DNA of 64,000 nt from Bradyrhizobium ontarionense (GCF_021088345.1 NZ_CP088156.1:2294001-2358000); one strand, 5' to 3'; counted from the first letter of the stretch, positions 1 to 9,599 are shown. The notes: generated by a model not told the origin, from the sequence alone. Program-made: numbers and translations.

Positions 1-68
1 ATGGTGCTCTCAACTTGGCGATCAATCGAAAACGAGTAGCCGCAAACTGCAGATCAAGCGGCTTCGCG

Positions 69-1022
69 TCAGGTACGGTCCTGCCCTGCGGCTTTGGGGA
101 CAAACACGGAGACCGCGCGCGGCCGGACGCCGAAGCGCGCCGGCGTGAAGGTGACGAGCTCGCCATCGGCATTGATCGGGCGCGGACGCCGCGTCCGGAT
201 CTCGAACGATGTGTCGCGCGAGGCCCGCACTTCTTGCCACAGGCCGTGGCGGCCCTTGCGGAAATCATAGGCCATCGCCAGCAGCTTCCAGACCCGACCG
301 ATCTCGAGCGAATAGAGATCGAGATGGGAATCATCGATCTCCGCGCGGTGATCGACGGCCATCCCGCCGCCGTAGTAGCGGCCGTTGCCCACCGCGATCT
401 GCAAGGTCTTCACACGCACCGCGCCGTCCGACGACACGATCATGGCGCGGAACGGTCGCGCGTTGACCAGCACCTTGAGCGCCGTGATCGCATAACCGAG
501 CCGCCCGAACCGCCGCTTGGTCTCCTTCGTCAGCTGGCGGGCGAGGTCGGCGCTGAGACCGAGGCTGGCCACGTTGAAGAATGGATGACCGTTGACCTCG
601 CCGAGATCGATCTGGCGGCGATGGCCCGCCGCAATCACATCCGCTGCCGCCTCCATGTCCTCGGGCAGGCCGAGCGTGCGCGCAAGATCATTGGCGGTGC
701 CGGCTGGAATGATGCCGAGCGGCAGGCCGGTTCTCACCAGCGCAGGCGCAGCCGCATTCAGGCTGCCGTCTCCCCCGGCAACGACGACCGCTTCCGCATC
801 ATCGGCATGGGCTTCGATCCACGGCGCCACCTCGCGCGGACTATGCGGCGCGGAGATCACGAGATCATAGCCCGCGGCGCTCAGCCGCGACACGGCAATA
901 CCCGCGGCCGCGCCGCCGGAGCGACTGCCGCGGTTGATGATCATCAAGAGCCGGCGCGTCGCAACTTCCGGCCGCGATGGACGTGCCTTCGCGATCGATA
1001 CCTGATCGTCCCCCGCGGTCAC
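69..1022 (-). CDS. diacylglycerol kinase family lipid kinase
   Basis: This 317-residue protein belongs to the DAGK/YegS/sphingosine-kinase family, which phosphorylates lipid hydroxyl groups with ATP at the inner face of the membrane. The visible signatures are the nucleotide-binding GGDGSLN at residues 83–89 and PAGTANDLARTLGLP starting near residue 106. A C-terminal beta-rich half ends with the INADGE motif usual for the family. The start is GTG at 1022, chosen because GGGAG lies six bases upstream on the coding strand. The exact lipid substrate cannot be read from sequence. It stands alone, transcribed away from the TerC gene. Confidence 0.88.
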   Translation of the reverse strand: MTAGDDQVSIAKARPSRPEVATRRLLMIINRGSRSGGAAAGIAVSRLSAAGYDLVISAPHSPREVAPWIEAHADDAEAVVVAGGDGSLNAAAPALVRTGLPLGIIPAGTANDLARTLGLPEDMEAAADVIAAGHRRQIDLGEVNGHPFFNVASLGLSADLARQLTKETKRRFGRLGYAITALKVLVNARPFRAMIVSSDGAVRVKTLQIAVGNGRYYGGGMAVDHRAEIDDSHLDLYSLEIGRVWKLLAMAYDFRKGRHGLWQEVRASRDTSFEIRTRRPRPINADGELVTFTPARFGVRPRAVSVFVPKAAGQDRT

Positions 1023-1576
1023 GACATGCTCCCGTACACAGTATGCCAGCGCGCACTGAGGCGCGAGTTGCTTACAAAGTTCCGATGTGGCCTCCGGGTT
1101 CCATCACGATCGTCGTCACCGGACCGTTGATCCGGGGACCGCTGAACGACGTCGGGAAAGCGGCTGGAATGGAGAAGCTCGAAACCGAATTCGTAAAGGT
1201 CAATCGTCACAAGCGACGCGTGTGGCCGCATCTCATCGAACTCCCTGGAGCGCTCCGAAGAGCGACACACCGTCACCGGTATCTGTCACGAACGAGAGTC
1301 CGACATCATAGCCTTGCAGACGATCAGAGGGGCCGGGATCTCCGGTCCTTTCGAATTAGTTCGCGGTCACGCGGCTGCAAGACAGCAGACACTCTGTCGC
1401 ACCTCGTCATTCATCTTGCTGAACGTGGACTCTCACGAGCCGGCTCTTGAAACCAGGCCGGCCCGCGCATATTTCCGCAGCGTATCCCTTGGTCCGGGCC
1501 CCTCTGGTGAAGCTGCTGGTGCTCTCACGATGTCGGACCTGACGACATCAATCACACCGGCTTAAGAGGACCCGTC
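1023..1576. other. intergenic region between lipid kinase and TerC gene
   Basis: About 550 bases lie between the divergent lipid kinase and TerC genes. I see short open frames on both strands but none with convincing codon usage, homology or a ribosome binding site. I looked for a yybP-ykoY manganese riboswitch, which often precedes terC/alx genes, and could not recognise its conserved core. The promoters of both neighbours should be here. Confidence 0.5.
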
Positions 1577-2554
1577 GTGGAATTCCTGCTCATCGCGTTT
1601 GCCGGCAAACCCGTCTGGATGTGGCTCGCCTTTATCGCCATCGTGCTTGCCCTGCTCGTGTTCGATCTCGGTGTCGTCCATCGCAAGACGCGCGAGATCT
1701 CGGTGCGGGAGAGCCTGGTCATGAGCGCCGTCTACATCATGCTCGGCCTCGCCTTCGGCGGCTTGGTGTGGTGGCAGCTGGGCGGCGAAGCCGGCACGGC
1801 CTATCTCACCGCGTTCACGATCGAGAAGGCGTTGGCGATGGACAACGTCTTCGTCATCGCGATGATCTTCAGCTACTTCTCGATTCCGCGCGCCTATCAG
1901 CACCGCGTGCTGTTCTGGGGCATCGTCGGCGTCATCGTGCTGCGCGCCATCATGATCGGCCTCGGCGCTGCCATCGTCGCACAGGCAAGCTGGGTGCTCT
2001 ACGTGTTCGCGCTGTTCCTGGTGGCGACCGGCATCAAGATGCTGGTATTCAAGGACAAGCCGCACGACGTCGGCTCGAACCCGGCGCTGGCCTGGGTGCG
2101 CCGCCGCTTCGACGTCACCGATCGCCTGCACGATGAGCGCTTCTTCGTGCGGCAGAAGGACGCGAGCGGCAGGCTGGTCTGGTTCATGACGCCGCTGTTC
2201 CTGGCGCTGATCCTGATCGAGTTCGCCGACGTCATCTTCGCCGTCGACTCCGTGCCCGCGATCTTCGCGATCTCGACCGATCCGTTCGTGGTCTACACCT
2301 CGAACATCTTCGCGATCCTGGGTCTGCGCGCCCTCTATTTCGCGCTGGCCGCGATGGTCGACCGCTTCCAGTATCTCAAGCTGGCGCTGGCCGCCGTGAT
2401 GATCTTCATCGGCTCGAAGATCTTCCTTGCCGATCTGCTCGGGCTCGAGAAGTTTCCGCCGGCGCTCTCGCTCGGCATCACCTTCGGTCTGCTCGGCGCC
2501 GGCATTGCCTATTCGTTGTGGAAGACCCGGCCTGCGGTCGAGCAGGCCGAGTGA
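1577..2554 (+). CDS. TerC family integral membrane protein
   Basis: This 325-residue polytopic membrane protein belongs to the TerC/Alx family, associated with metal-ion (manganese) efflux or homeostasis and tellurite resistance. The first helix carries acidic residues in LLVFDLGVVHRK, followed by the family signatures KALAMDNVFVIAM near residue 75 and EFADVIFAVDSVPAIFAIS near residue 215. The conserved aspartates in those helices are thought to form the metal path. The start is GTG at 1577, preceded by AAGAGGA at 1564–1570. Length matches Alx-type members. The next gene, exoD, follows 31 bases later on the same strand, so co-transcription is possible. Confidence 0.92.
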   Translation: MEFLLIAFAGKPVWMWLAFIAIVLALLVFDLGVVHRKTREISVRESLVMSAVYIMLGLAFGGLVWWQLGGEAGTAYLTAFTIEKALAMDNVFVIAMIFSYFSIPRAYQHRVLFWGIVGVIVLRAIMIGLGAAIVAQASWVLYVFALFLVATGIKMLVFKDKPHDVGSNPALAWVRRRFDVTDRLHDERFFVRQKDASGRLVWFMTPLFLALILIEFADVIFAVDSVPAIFAISTDPFVVYTSNIFAILGLRALYFALAAMVDRFQYLKLALAAVMIFIGSKIFLADLLGLEKFPPALSLGITFGLLGAGIAYSLWKTRPAVEQAE

Positions 2555-2585
2555 CAAACTCAAGCAAGCAAGGTCGAGCGTCGCA

Positions 2586-3527
2586 ATGAACGATGTCGTA
2601 TCCAACGAGGAGATGTCGTCGGCGCCACGCCGTCACAATGGGCCGATCAGCCGGCGTCTGATCGCCATCGCGCGCACCGTTCGATCGGACGAGCCTTCCG
2701 TCGGCGAACTGTTCGACGGCCTGGAGTCGGAGGGTCTGGGCCTCACCCTGCTGCTGCTGACGCTGCCGGCGCTGATCCCGCTGCCGGGCCCGTTCGGCAT
2801 GGTGTTCGGCACGCTGGTTGCCATAGTCGCACTGCAGATCCTGTTCGGCGCCGAACGGCTTTGGCTGCCGGAGACGCTGCGCCGGCGGCCGGTGCCGCAG
2901 CGGCTGCTGCGCAAGGTGATCCGCGCCGGGCTCGACTGGGCCGGCTTTGCCGAGCGCGGCCTGCGCGAGGACCGCCTGGCCTGGCTGACCGGCCGCCGCG
3001 CGCGAATGCTGCTGGCACTGCCGCTGCTGCTGATGGCCGTCACCATCATCCTCCCGATTCCGATGGGCAACGTGATGCCGGCGCTGGCGCTGATCGCCGC
3101 CTCGATCGGCTTCATGGCCTGCGACGGCCTTGCCGTGCTGGTGGCGCTGCTGATCGCGATGGCCGCGGTCGTGTGGACGGCCGTTCTGCTCTACACCGGC
3201 GCGGCCGCGGCAGATTACGCCGCCACGCTGCTGGCAGGCCTCGCCGTGCAATTGCGCGCCATGCTGGAGAGCGTCGGCGTCGATCTCGGCTTTGCCGCCG
3301 GCGTTGCGACAACGTTTGCGACCGCGGCCGGCATCACCGCCCTCACCTTCTGGATTCAAGCCATACGCCATCGGCAGGGCCGCCGCGCGGCGGTCGATCC
3401 GGCCGAGCCTCCGCGCGAGCGCTCGCGCGCCTTGGCGGGCCGCGGCCTCGTGGCAGCCGCGAGCATCGCGACGGCCGCCACCGCGATCTTCATCGCGACG
3501 CGCTTCATGCTGACAGGCTCGATCTGA
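2586..3527 (+). CDS. exoD: exopolysaccharide synthesis ExoD family membrane protein
   Basis: This 313-residue protein matches the ExoD family, first described in Sinorhizobium as affecting exopolysaccharide production and alkaline tolerance. An N-terminal soluble segment ends in SVGELFDGLESEGLGLTLLL. It is followed by the family hallmark of a proline-rich hydrophobic stretch (ALIPLPGPFGMVFGTLVA) and a second similar segment (ILPIPMGNVMPALALI). The C-terminus adds two further hydrophobic helices beyond the shorter ExoD members, which run nearer 200 residues. The start is ATG at 2586, shortly after terC; the open frame extends further upstream only because it overlaps terC in another frame. Molecular function of the family is not established. 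Confidence 0.85.
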   Translation: MNDVVSNEEMSSAPRRHNGPISRRLIAIARTVRSDEPSVGELFDGLESEGLGLTLLLLTLPALIPLPGPFGMVFGTLVAIVALQILFGAERLWLPETLRRRPVPQRLLRKVIRAGLDWAGFAERGLREDRLAWLTGRRARMLLALPLLLMAVTIILPIPMGNVMPALALIAASIGFMACDGLAVLVALLIAMAAVVWTAVLLYTGAAAADYAATLLAGLAVQLRAMLESVGVDLGFAAGVATTFATAAGITALTFWIQAIRHRQGRRAAVDPAEPPRERSRALAGRGLVAAASIATAATAIFIATRFMLTGSI

Positions 3528-3744
3528 AGTTCCGCAGGTGGCGGGCCAGACCTCAGTGAGGGCGCGTTGCGGCGCACCGGGGCAGCGAACATATTTTCGT
3601 GAGCGCCCCTCGACCTCCGTGGCGAGCATTTGTCATTGAAGCAGCAACAAAAAATGCGACCCATGAGCCTGGGCGTGCCGAGCACCGTCAGCCGCCTGCG
3701 AGAAATGCCACTGTCCCTTTTCGCCGGCGGCGACTATACGGAAC

Positions 3745-5523
3745 ATGACTGTCACTAAACGGTTACAGAATCGACACATGCCCGATTCGAACGCAACCGC
3801 GTCGATCCACGGTAGCGACCGTGCCGTCGAAACGCCGGCCAAAGGTGATTTCGCGAGCAGCGATCAAAGCGATACCGCCAACACCCTCGCGGCGCAGCAT
3901 CTCAGCGAGGAGATGGTCGCAAAAGGTGACGCAGCGGCAGCGAGCACTGATGTCCTGGCGCCGTTCTTGCCCGATCCGGTCGCCGGCACGGGCCACGAGA
4001 TCGAGCTGAAGCTCCTGGTCGATCCCGACCAGCTCGCCGGCTTCAACAACGCGCCGGTGGTGACCGCGCATGCGCGCAACAAGGGTGCCCGCAAGCATCT
4101 GACATCCGTCTACTACGACACGCCGAAGCGCACGCTGTGGAAGAACGGCTTCACGCTGCGGGTACGCCAGAGCGGCTCGCGTTTCGTGCAAACCGTGAAG
4201 GCGCAGCACAGCGACGATCCGCTCAAGCGCGGTGAATGGGAGGCGAGCGTCGCCTCGCTCGCGCCCGATCCGGCGCTGGCGGCTGCGCTGCTTCCCGAGG
4301 AGCTTCGCGCCGACCTCGAAGCCCACAGGCTGGAGGCGGTGTTCACCACCGACGTCCATCGCCACGCGCGCCTGCTCGACCTGCCGAGCGCGACGGTCGA
4401 GATCGCGTTCGACAGCGGTGTCATCAAGGCCGGCGAGCACAATGAGATCGTGAGCGAGATCGAGCTGGAGCTCAAGAGCGGCAATCCCGCGACCATCTAC
4501 GAGATTGCGCTGCGCCTTGCCGAGCACGGCTCGGTGCGGCCCTCCATCCGCAGCAAGTCCGCCCGCGGCTTCGATCTCGTCGCAGGTGCGGCGCCCGGCG
4601 CAGAGAAGCCGCGCAAGCCGCGTCTCGATCCGGCCGTGTCGCTCGACGAAGCTTTCGCCATCATCCTGCAAAGCAGCCTGCATCATCTGCTGCAGGCGAT
4701 GCCGGCGGCCGAGGACGGCCGCAATCCCGAAGGCGTGCATCAGTTGCGGGTGGCGCTGCGCCGCCTGCGCGCCGCGCTGCACCTGATGCAACCGGTCGGA
4801 CGTTCGAGCACGCTCGACGGGCTCGCGGCCGATGCGCGCTGGCTGGCGCAGAACCTCTCGGCGGCGCGCGACCTCGACGTGTTCCTGACCGAGACGCTGC
4901 CGGAGATCGCCTGCGCCTGCACGACGGTCGCCGGTTTCGACGCGCTGAGCGCGCTCGCGGAGCGGCGGCGCGATCTCGCCTACCGCAAGCTGCGCATCGC
5001 GCTGGCCGAGCGCCGCTGCGCCTCGTTCGTGTTGGGGCTCGGCGGATGGATCGCGACCCGGGGCTGGCGCAACGACGTCTCTCCCGACGACCTCAGACGC
5101 CTTGCCGAGCCCGCGATCGATTTTGCCGGACACGTTTTGTCGGAGCGGCATCAGAAGGCGATCAAGCGTGGCCGCGGCTTCAAGAAGCTTCCCGCCGAGC
5201 GCCGCCACCGGCTGCGGCTCGCGCTGAAGAAACTACGCTACAGCATCGACTTCCTGCTGCCGCTCTACGGTGCGAGCAAGCCGGCGAAGAAATATGCCAG
5301 GACGCTCGCCGGCCTGCAGGAGCGGCTCGGCCACTACAATGACATGGCCGTCACCGCCGGCGTGATCGAGACGCTCGACACCACCTCGACCGACGCGGCG
5401 ATCGCTGCGGCCGCGATCACCGGCTGGCAGGCGCATGCGATGGCTGGCGTCGAGAGCCCGTTGCGCGAGGCATGGCGCGAGTTCACGAAGGCGCCGACGC
5501 CGTGGTCGCCCGAGGAGGCGTGA
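3745..5523 (+). CDS. CYTH and CHAD domain protein (inorganic triphosphatase-like)
   Basis: This 592-residue protein joins an N-terminal CYTH domain to a C-terminal CHAD domain. The CYTH signature ExExK is visible as EIELKL near residue 88, with basic residues at YYDTPKRTLWKNGFTLRVR that would line the triphosphate tunnel. CHAD begins near residue 300 and contains the histidine and arginine-rich helices GVHQLRVALRRLRAAL and RHRLRLALKKLRYSID, which bind polyphosphate in characterised proteins. CYTH–CHAD fusions are typically triphosphatases linked to polyphosphate. The first 85 residues are low-complexity. ATG at 3778 is an alternative start that would remove eleven residues. Confidence 0.87.
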   Translation: MTVTKRLQNRHMPDSNATASIHGSDRAVETPAKGDFASSDQSDTANTLAAQHLSEEMVAKGDAAAASTDVLAPFLPDPVAGTGHEIELKLLVDPDQLAGFNNAPVVTAHARNKGARKHLTSVYYDTPKRTLWKNGFTLRVRQSGSRFVQTVKAQHSDDPLKRGEWEASVASLAPDPALAAALLPEELRADLEAHRLEAVFTTDVHRHARLLDLPSATVEIAFDSGVIKAGEHNEIVSEIELELKSGNPATIYEIALRLAEHGSVRPSIRSKSARGFDLVAGAAPGAEKPRKPRLDPAVSLDEAFAIILQSSLHHLLQAMPAAEDGRNPEGVHQLRVALRRLRAALHLMQPVGRSSTLDGLAADARWLAQNLSAARDLDVFLTETLPEIACACTTVAGFDALSALAERRRDLAYRKLRIALAERRCASFVLGLGGWIATRGWRNDVSPDDLRRLAEPAIDFAGHVLSERHQKAIKRGRGFKKLPAERRHRLRLALKKLRYSIDFLLPLYGASKPAKKYARTLAGLQERLGHYNDMAVTAGVIETLDTTSTDAAIAAAAITGWQAHAMAGVESPLREAWREFTKAPTPWSPEEA

Positions 5524-5608
5524 CGACCGGGGTGCCGACGAGGTCGGTTCTTGCGCCGCATTGATCTGGTTCAAGACGCCCGGTCATGATGTGTGTCAGG
5601 GAGGTCTT

Positions 5609-5821
5609 ATGAAGATATCCAGCGTGACGTGTCCGCATTGCCGTGCCGCCTACGAGATCGCGGAGTCGACGTCCGCGGTGGGCGCTGCCGGTCGGTTCGA
5701 CTGCGGCGTCTGCGGCACGCCATTGTCGGCGTGGGACGAGCCGAAGCTGCGGGCCTTCCGCCTGGAGGTGCCGCCCGAGCACAAATATCCGCGCGTGCCG
5801 GCGCCTCCCTCCCCCGCCTGA
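5609..5821 (+). CDS. small zinc-ribbon protein
   Basis: This predicted 70-residue protein carries two CxxC pairs (CPHCRAAYEI and CGVCGTPLSAW), the arrangement of an MJ0042-like zinc ribbon often found at the front of alphaproteobacterial regulatory or envelope proteins. Here the ribbon stands alone, followed by a short proline-rich tail. GGGAGG lies just upstream of the ATG at 5609. It follows the CYTH–CHAD gene by 85 bases on the same strand. No function can be assigned beyond probable zinc binding. Confidence 0.7.
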   Translation: MKISSVTCPHCRAAYEIAESTSAVGAAGRFDCGVCGTPLSAWDEPKLRAFRLEVPPEHKYPRVPAPPSPA

Positions 5822-6028
5822 GACGACCAGATCTCCTGCGTTCCGTTTTACGGAACGTCTCGCCGCGCGCGGCTTGGCCGCACATCCCTGCATGGCCCCA
5901 TGGCGGGCCGCAACTTGCCTCGTCTTTTGGAGCGGGTCATAGTCGCACCACCGCGCGGTGAAGGTGCGGCCGGTCCGGCTGCAGCTGCCGCAGCGTCTCC
6001 AATCCACCTAGCGAGTCGTTTGTCCCAC

Positions 6029-7201
6029 ATGCCCGTCATCAACAGCATCGCCGCGCTTTCCGACGAAATGGCCGCCTGGCGCCACGACTTCCACGAACAT
6101 CCCGAACTGCTCTACGAGGTGCATCGCACCGCCGGCATCGTTGCCGACAAGCTGCGCGCGTTCGGCTGCGACGAGGTCGTGACCGGTATCGGCCGCACCG
6201 GCGTGGTCGGCGTGATCCGTGGCCGCAAATCGGCGTCCGGAAGGACCATCGGCCTGCGCGCCGACATGGACGCGCTGCCGATCGAGGAGACCTCGGGCGT
6301 CCCCTATGCCTCCAAGACGCCCGGCCTCATGCATGCCTGCGGCCATGACGGCCACACGGCGATGCTGCTCGGCGCCGCAAAGTATCTCGCCGAGACCCGC
6401 AATTTCGACGGCACCGTGATCGTCATCTTCCAGCCGGCCGAGGAAGGCGGCGCCGGCGGCAAGGCGATGGTCGACGACGGCCTGATGACGCGCTGGGGCA
6501 TCCAGGAGGTCTACGGCATGCACAACATGCCCGGCGTTCCCGAAGGCCATTTCGAGATCTCGCCGGGCGCGATGCTGGCCTCGGCCGATGCGATCCACAT
6601 CAAGGTCACCGGCAAGGGCGGCCATGGCGGCGCCGGCCCGCACAGGGCGATCGACAGCATCCTGATCGCATCGCAAATCGTCAACGCGCTGCAGTCGATC
6701 GTCGCGCGCAACGTCGATCCGCTGAAGTCGGCGGTGATCTCGATCTGCGCGATCCATGGCGGCACCACCTTCAACGTGATCCCCGAGACGGTCGAGATGC
6801 TCGGCACCGTGCGCACGCTCGATCCCGAGATCCGCGATCTCGTCGAGAAGCGCATCGTCGAAGTCTGCGAGGCCACCGCGCGCGCCTATGGCGGCTCGGC
6901 GGAAGCGATCTACGAGCGCAAATACCCGGTGACGATGAACCACGCCGCCCAGGCCGCGTTCGCCGCCGACGTCGCCCGCGAGGTCGCAGGCAATGAGCGC
7001 GTCAACGACCGCGCCATTCCGTTGATGGGCGGCGAGGACTTCGCCTTCATGCTGGAAGCGCGACCCGGCGCGTTCGTCTTCCTCGGCATGGGCCCGGGCA
7101 ACGAATGCCACCACCCCGGCTATCGCTTCAACGACAACATCCTCAGCGCCGGCGCGTCGTACTGGGTGAAGCTGGCCGAGAAGAGCATGCCGGCGAATTA
7201 G
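6029..7201 (+). CDS. M20 family metal-dependent amidohydrolase (aminoacylase/hippurate hydrolase type)
   Basis: This 390-residue protein belongs to the M20D amidohydrolases, which remove acyl groups from N-acyl amino acids such as hippurate. The metal site is visible as MHACGHDGHTAML near residue 100, the catalytic glutamate pair as QPAEEGGAGG near residue 137, the dimerisation-domain histidine in KGGHGGAGPHRAID, and the C-terminal metal histidine in NECHHPGYRFND. ATG at 6029 gives a start (MPVINSIAALSDEM) that matches family length; an in-frame ATG at 5900 would add an unlikely 43 residues. A strong palindrome follows the stop codon. Confidence 0.9.
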   Translation: MPVINSIAALSDEMAAWRHDFHEHPELLYEVHRTAGIVADKLRAFGCDEVVTGIGRTGVVGVIRGRKSASGRTIGLRADMDALPIEETSGVPYASKTPGLMHACGHDGHTAMLLGAAKYLAETRNFDGTVIVIFQPAEEGGAGGKAMVDDGLMTRWGIQEVYGMHNMPGVPEGHFEISPGAMLASADAIHIKVTGKGGHGGAGPHRAIDSILIASQIVNALQSIVARNVDPLKSAVISICAIHGGTTFNVIPETVEMLGTVRTLDPEIRDLVEKRIVEVCEATARAYGGSAEAIYERKYPVTMNHAAQAAFAADVAREVAGNERVNDRAIPLMGGEDFAFMLEARPGAFVFLGMGPGNECHHPGYRFNDNILSAGASYWVKLAEKSMPAN

Positions 7202-7214
7202 TTGCGCCTCTGCT

Positions 7215-7255
7215 ACGTCATTCCGGATCGACGCGGGCGTCGTCCGGAATGACGT
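7215..7255. repeat. palindromic repeat just after the amidohydrolase stop codon
   Basis: The arms ACGTCATTCCGGA (7215–7227) and TCCGGAATGACGT (7243–7255) pair perfectly over 13 bases. An inner CGACG/CGTCG stem closes a four-base loop, leaving one bulged T. It starts 14 bases after the stop codon at 7201. Similar palindromes containing 'gtcattccgg' are dispersed in Bradyrhizobium-type genomes, so this is probably a repeat unit that may also stop transcription. There is no T-run, so it is not a classical intrinsic terminator. Confidence 0.6.
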
Positions 7256-7391
7256 CGCTCCCCGACCGCGTGGTGGAACGCCCTCGCGGACCTCACCGAA
7301 CGCAAAACACGCGCTCGACCACCGGCTTTCAAGCCGGCCTCGGCTCCGGGCGACGGCCAAACAACGGGAACCGTGCCGCGCGTCCAGGGCA

Positions 7392-7541
7392 TCACGGCGC
7401 GAACCGGCCGGGCGCCGGCAGCCGGTCGTCGTCGATCAGGGGGATCACGACGTAGTTGAGCACATATTCCGTGCCAAGCCAGGTCATGACGGTGGAAATC
7501 AGCAGCACTGCGGCCAGCAGCATCATGTCGCGTCGGTCCAT
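7392..7541 (-). CDS. 49-residue single-pass membrane peptide
   Basis: The minus strand encodes 49 residues from ATG at 7541 to TGA at 7392. Residues 1–5 are charged (MDRRD), residues 6–18 form a hydrophobic helix (MMLLAAVLLISTV), and a tail contains YVLNYVVIPLIDDDRLPAPG. The organised charged–hydrophobic–charged layout and the codon choice suggest a real gene rather than noise. It lies between the amidohydrolase and the DMT transporter on the opposite strand. I recognise no family. The most likely error is that the start lies elsewhere. Confidence 0.6.
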   Translation of the reverse strand: MDRRDMMLLAAVLLISTVMTWLGTEYVLNYVVIPLIDDDRLPAPGRFAP

Positions 7542-7753
7542 TGCACAAATACGCCGCCATGATGCGACCGTTTCACATTGGAGCCATGCCGCACGCGGTC
7601 GGACATGGAACTCCCACGCGGTGGGGCGGCCGCGGTCCCCGGCGCGAGGGGCTCGGCTCGGGTTCGTTGCGCAGACAGTTCGTCCCTGATCGAAGCGTTA
7701 CGGGCGGATCCGGGGCTAGAGGGTGAGACCCCTTCCCGCCACCGGGCTTCACC

Positions 7754-8671
7754 ATGACCGAGAAATCCCCGCTCGCGACCGAGCTTGCGCTTCTGCTGTT
7801 GCTCTCCACGCTGTGGGGCGCCTCCTACAGCTTCATCAAACTCGGCGTGGCGACGATCCCGCCGCTGACCTTCATCGCTGCGCGCACCCTGATCGCCGGC
7901 GCCGTGCTCGCCGTCATCATCCACGGCCGCCGCCTCGGCTGGCCGGCAGACCGCGCCACCTGGCGGAAGTTCCTCGTGCAGGCCTGCCTCAACAGCGTCG
8001 TCCCCTTCACCCTGATCGCCTGGGCCGAGCAGATGACGGATGCGGGGCTCGCGACCATTCTCAATTCGACCTCGCCCATCTTTGTCTTCCTTCTCACCGC
8101 TCTGGTGACGCGCCATGAGCCGCTGACCTCGCGGAAGCTGTTCGGGGTCGTGGCCGGACTGCTCGGCACCTGTCTCATCGTCGGCCCGCAGGCGCTCGAC
8201 GGATTGGGCAATGGCCTGCTCGCCCAGCTCGCCATCGTCGCGGCCACCATCTGCTATGCGGGCGCGGCGATCACGGGTCGCGGCTTCAAGGGTCTCGATC
8301 CGATGCTGCCGGCGGCAGGCTCGCTGTTGTCGGGCGCAGCGCTTCTCGGTCCGGTCGCGCTCGTCGTCGACCGGCCCTGGACATTGACCCCGTCGGCGGC
8401 TTCGCTGGCGGCGCTGCTGGCGCTCGCAACGATCTCGACGGCGCTGGCCATGGTGATCTATTTCCGCCTGGTGCAGACGCTCGGTTCGCTCGGCGCGACC
8501 GCGCAGTCCTATCTGCGCGTGCCGATCGGCGTCGGCATCGGTGTGCTGCTGCTCGGCGAGCGGCTGTCGCCCACCGCCTGGGCCGGACTTGCCTGCGTGG
8601 TGGCGGGCGTCATCGCCATGGCGTTGCCGGCGCCAGCGCACCGCGCCATCATGCATCCGCCTCGAACCTGA
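7754..8671 (+). CDS. EamA/DMT superfamily transporter
   Basis: This 305-residue inner-membrane protein has the ten-helix drug/metabolite transporter layout made from two EamA repeats. The first repeat begins near LLLLSTLWGASYSFIKLGV and the second near AQLAIVAATICYAGAAITG. The family signature AQSYLRVPIGVGIGVLLLGE sits in the ninth helix. Proteins of this class usually export amino acids or related metabolites; the substrate is not evident. Its 3' end overlaps the convergent histidine kinase gene by 23 bases. Confidence 0.88.
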   Translation: MTEKSPLATELALLLLLSTLWGASYSFIKLGVATIPPLTFIAARTLIAGAVLAVIIHGRRLGWPADRATWRKFLVQACLNSVVPFTLIAWAEQMTDAGLATILNSTSPIFVFLLTALVTRHEPLTSRKLFGVVAGLLGTCLIVGPQALDGLGNGLLAQLAIVAATICYAGAAITGRGFKGLDPMLPAAGSLLSGAALLGPVALVVDRPWTLTPSAASLAALLALATISTALAMVIYFRLVQTLGSLGATAQSYLRVPIGVGIGVLLLGERLSPTAWAGLACVVAGVIAMALPAPAHRAIMHPPRT

Positions 8672-9599
8672 TGCGGCACACCAGCCCCTCGTCGTGATAG
8701 TCCTGCTCGATGCTGCCGCCGATGGCCGCAAGACTCGCGCGGATCATGCGCGTGCCGAAACCTTCGCCCTGCGGCGCCGCGATCGCGTGTGGGCCCTGCT
8801 CGCGCCAAGTCACGAGGCTGCGGCTGCTTTCATGGGCGAGCTGGACGTCCACTCGCCCGCCATCGCCGCGAAGCGCACCGTATTTGACGGCGTTGGTCGC
8901 GAGTTCGTGGAACACCAGAGCGAGATTGCGGACGGCCTCCGGGCCCAATTGCACATCCGGCCCTTCGACCTCCACCGCCCCCGATGCGCGATACGGCGCC
9001 AACTCGGCTTCGAGCAGCACACGCAACGTCATGACGCGATGATCCGACCAAGCGAGGCTGTTGGCGCGGGCAACGGCATCCAGCCTGAGCGCGATCGCCT
9101 CCCCCTTCGTCCGGTCCTCGCCGGACAGGCTCGAGCGGACGATCGCCTGAAACACCGCAAGCTGGTTGTGCACGCGATGCCTCAGCTCTCCGAGCAGCAA
9201 TTCGCGCCCATGTTCGCTGCGCTTGAGTTCCAGCAGCGCGTCCCGGCACAGATTTGCGAGCCATATGATCAGCGCCGATGTGCCCAGGAATGCGACGAGG
9301 TTGACAGCCTCCGTCTGTCCCGGACGGTCGGTGAACCCGACGAGCACCACGGCAGCCGACAGCCACGCTGCAAAGACGGCAGCCGGAACGCCGCCAAACA
9401 ACGCCGCAAGCAACACGGAGGGGAAGAAAGTCGCATAAGGCAGGGTTGCGCCGGCGAGATCGAGCGCGATGCGACCAGCGGTCGACATGGCAACAACGAG
9501 CCCAGTCAGCAGGAACGTGGTCGCCGACCACGGTCTGCTCCGGACGATCCAATCTGAAAGACTCCGACCCACGTGCACGTTCGACCCCGAACGCAACAT
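8649..9599 (-). CDS. HWE-type sensor histidine kinase with membrane N-terminus
   Basis: This 316-residue protein has about four transmembrane helices in its first 110 residues (DUF4118-like). A kinase core of the HWE/HisKA_2 type follows. The phospho-acceptor helix reads ELRHRVHNQLAV, with the conserved histidine; the N-box reads FHELATNAVKYGAL, and TWREQG is the tryptophan–glutamate feature that names the HWE class. This group is abundant in Rhizobiales and often feeds the general stress response or light signalling. No response regulator is adjacent. The frame continues to 9785, but the extra 62 residues look like non-coding translation, so I place the start at the ATG at 9599. Confidence 0.83.
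   Translation of the reverse strand: MLRSGSNVHVGRSLSDWIVRSRPWSATTFLLTGLVVAMSTAGRIALDLAGATLPYATFFPSVLLAALFGGVPAAVFAAWLSAAVVLVGFTDRPGQTEAVNLVAFLGTSALIIWLANLCRDALLELKRSEHGRELLLGELRHRVHNQLAVFQAIVRSSLSGEDRTKGEAIALRLDAVARANSLAWSDHRVMTLRVLLEAELAPYRASGAVEVEGPDVQLGPEAVRNLALVFHELATNAVKYGALRGDGGRVDVQLAHESSRSLVTWREQGPHAIAAPQGEGFGTRMIRASLAAIGGSIEQDYHDEGLVCRIRFEADA

Noticed and set aside
1290..1576. A yybP-ykoY manganese riboswitch before the TerC gene
   Set aside because: The position would be right for the family, but I could not find the conserved core or a matching stem arrangement.
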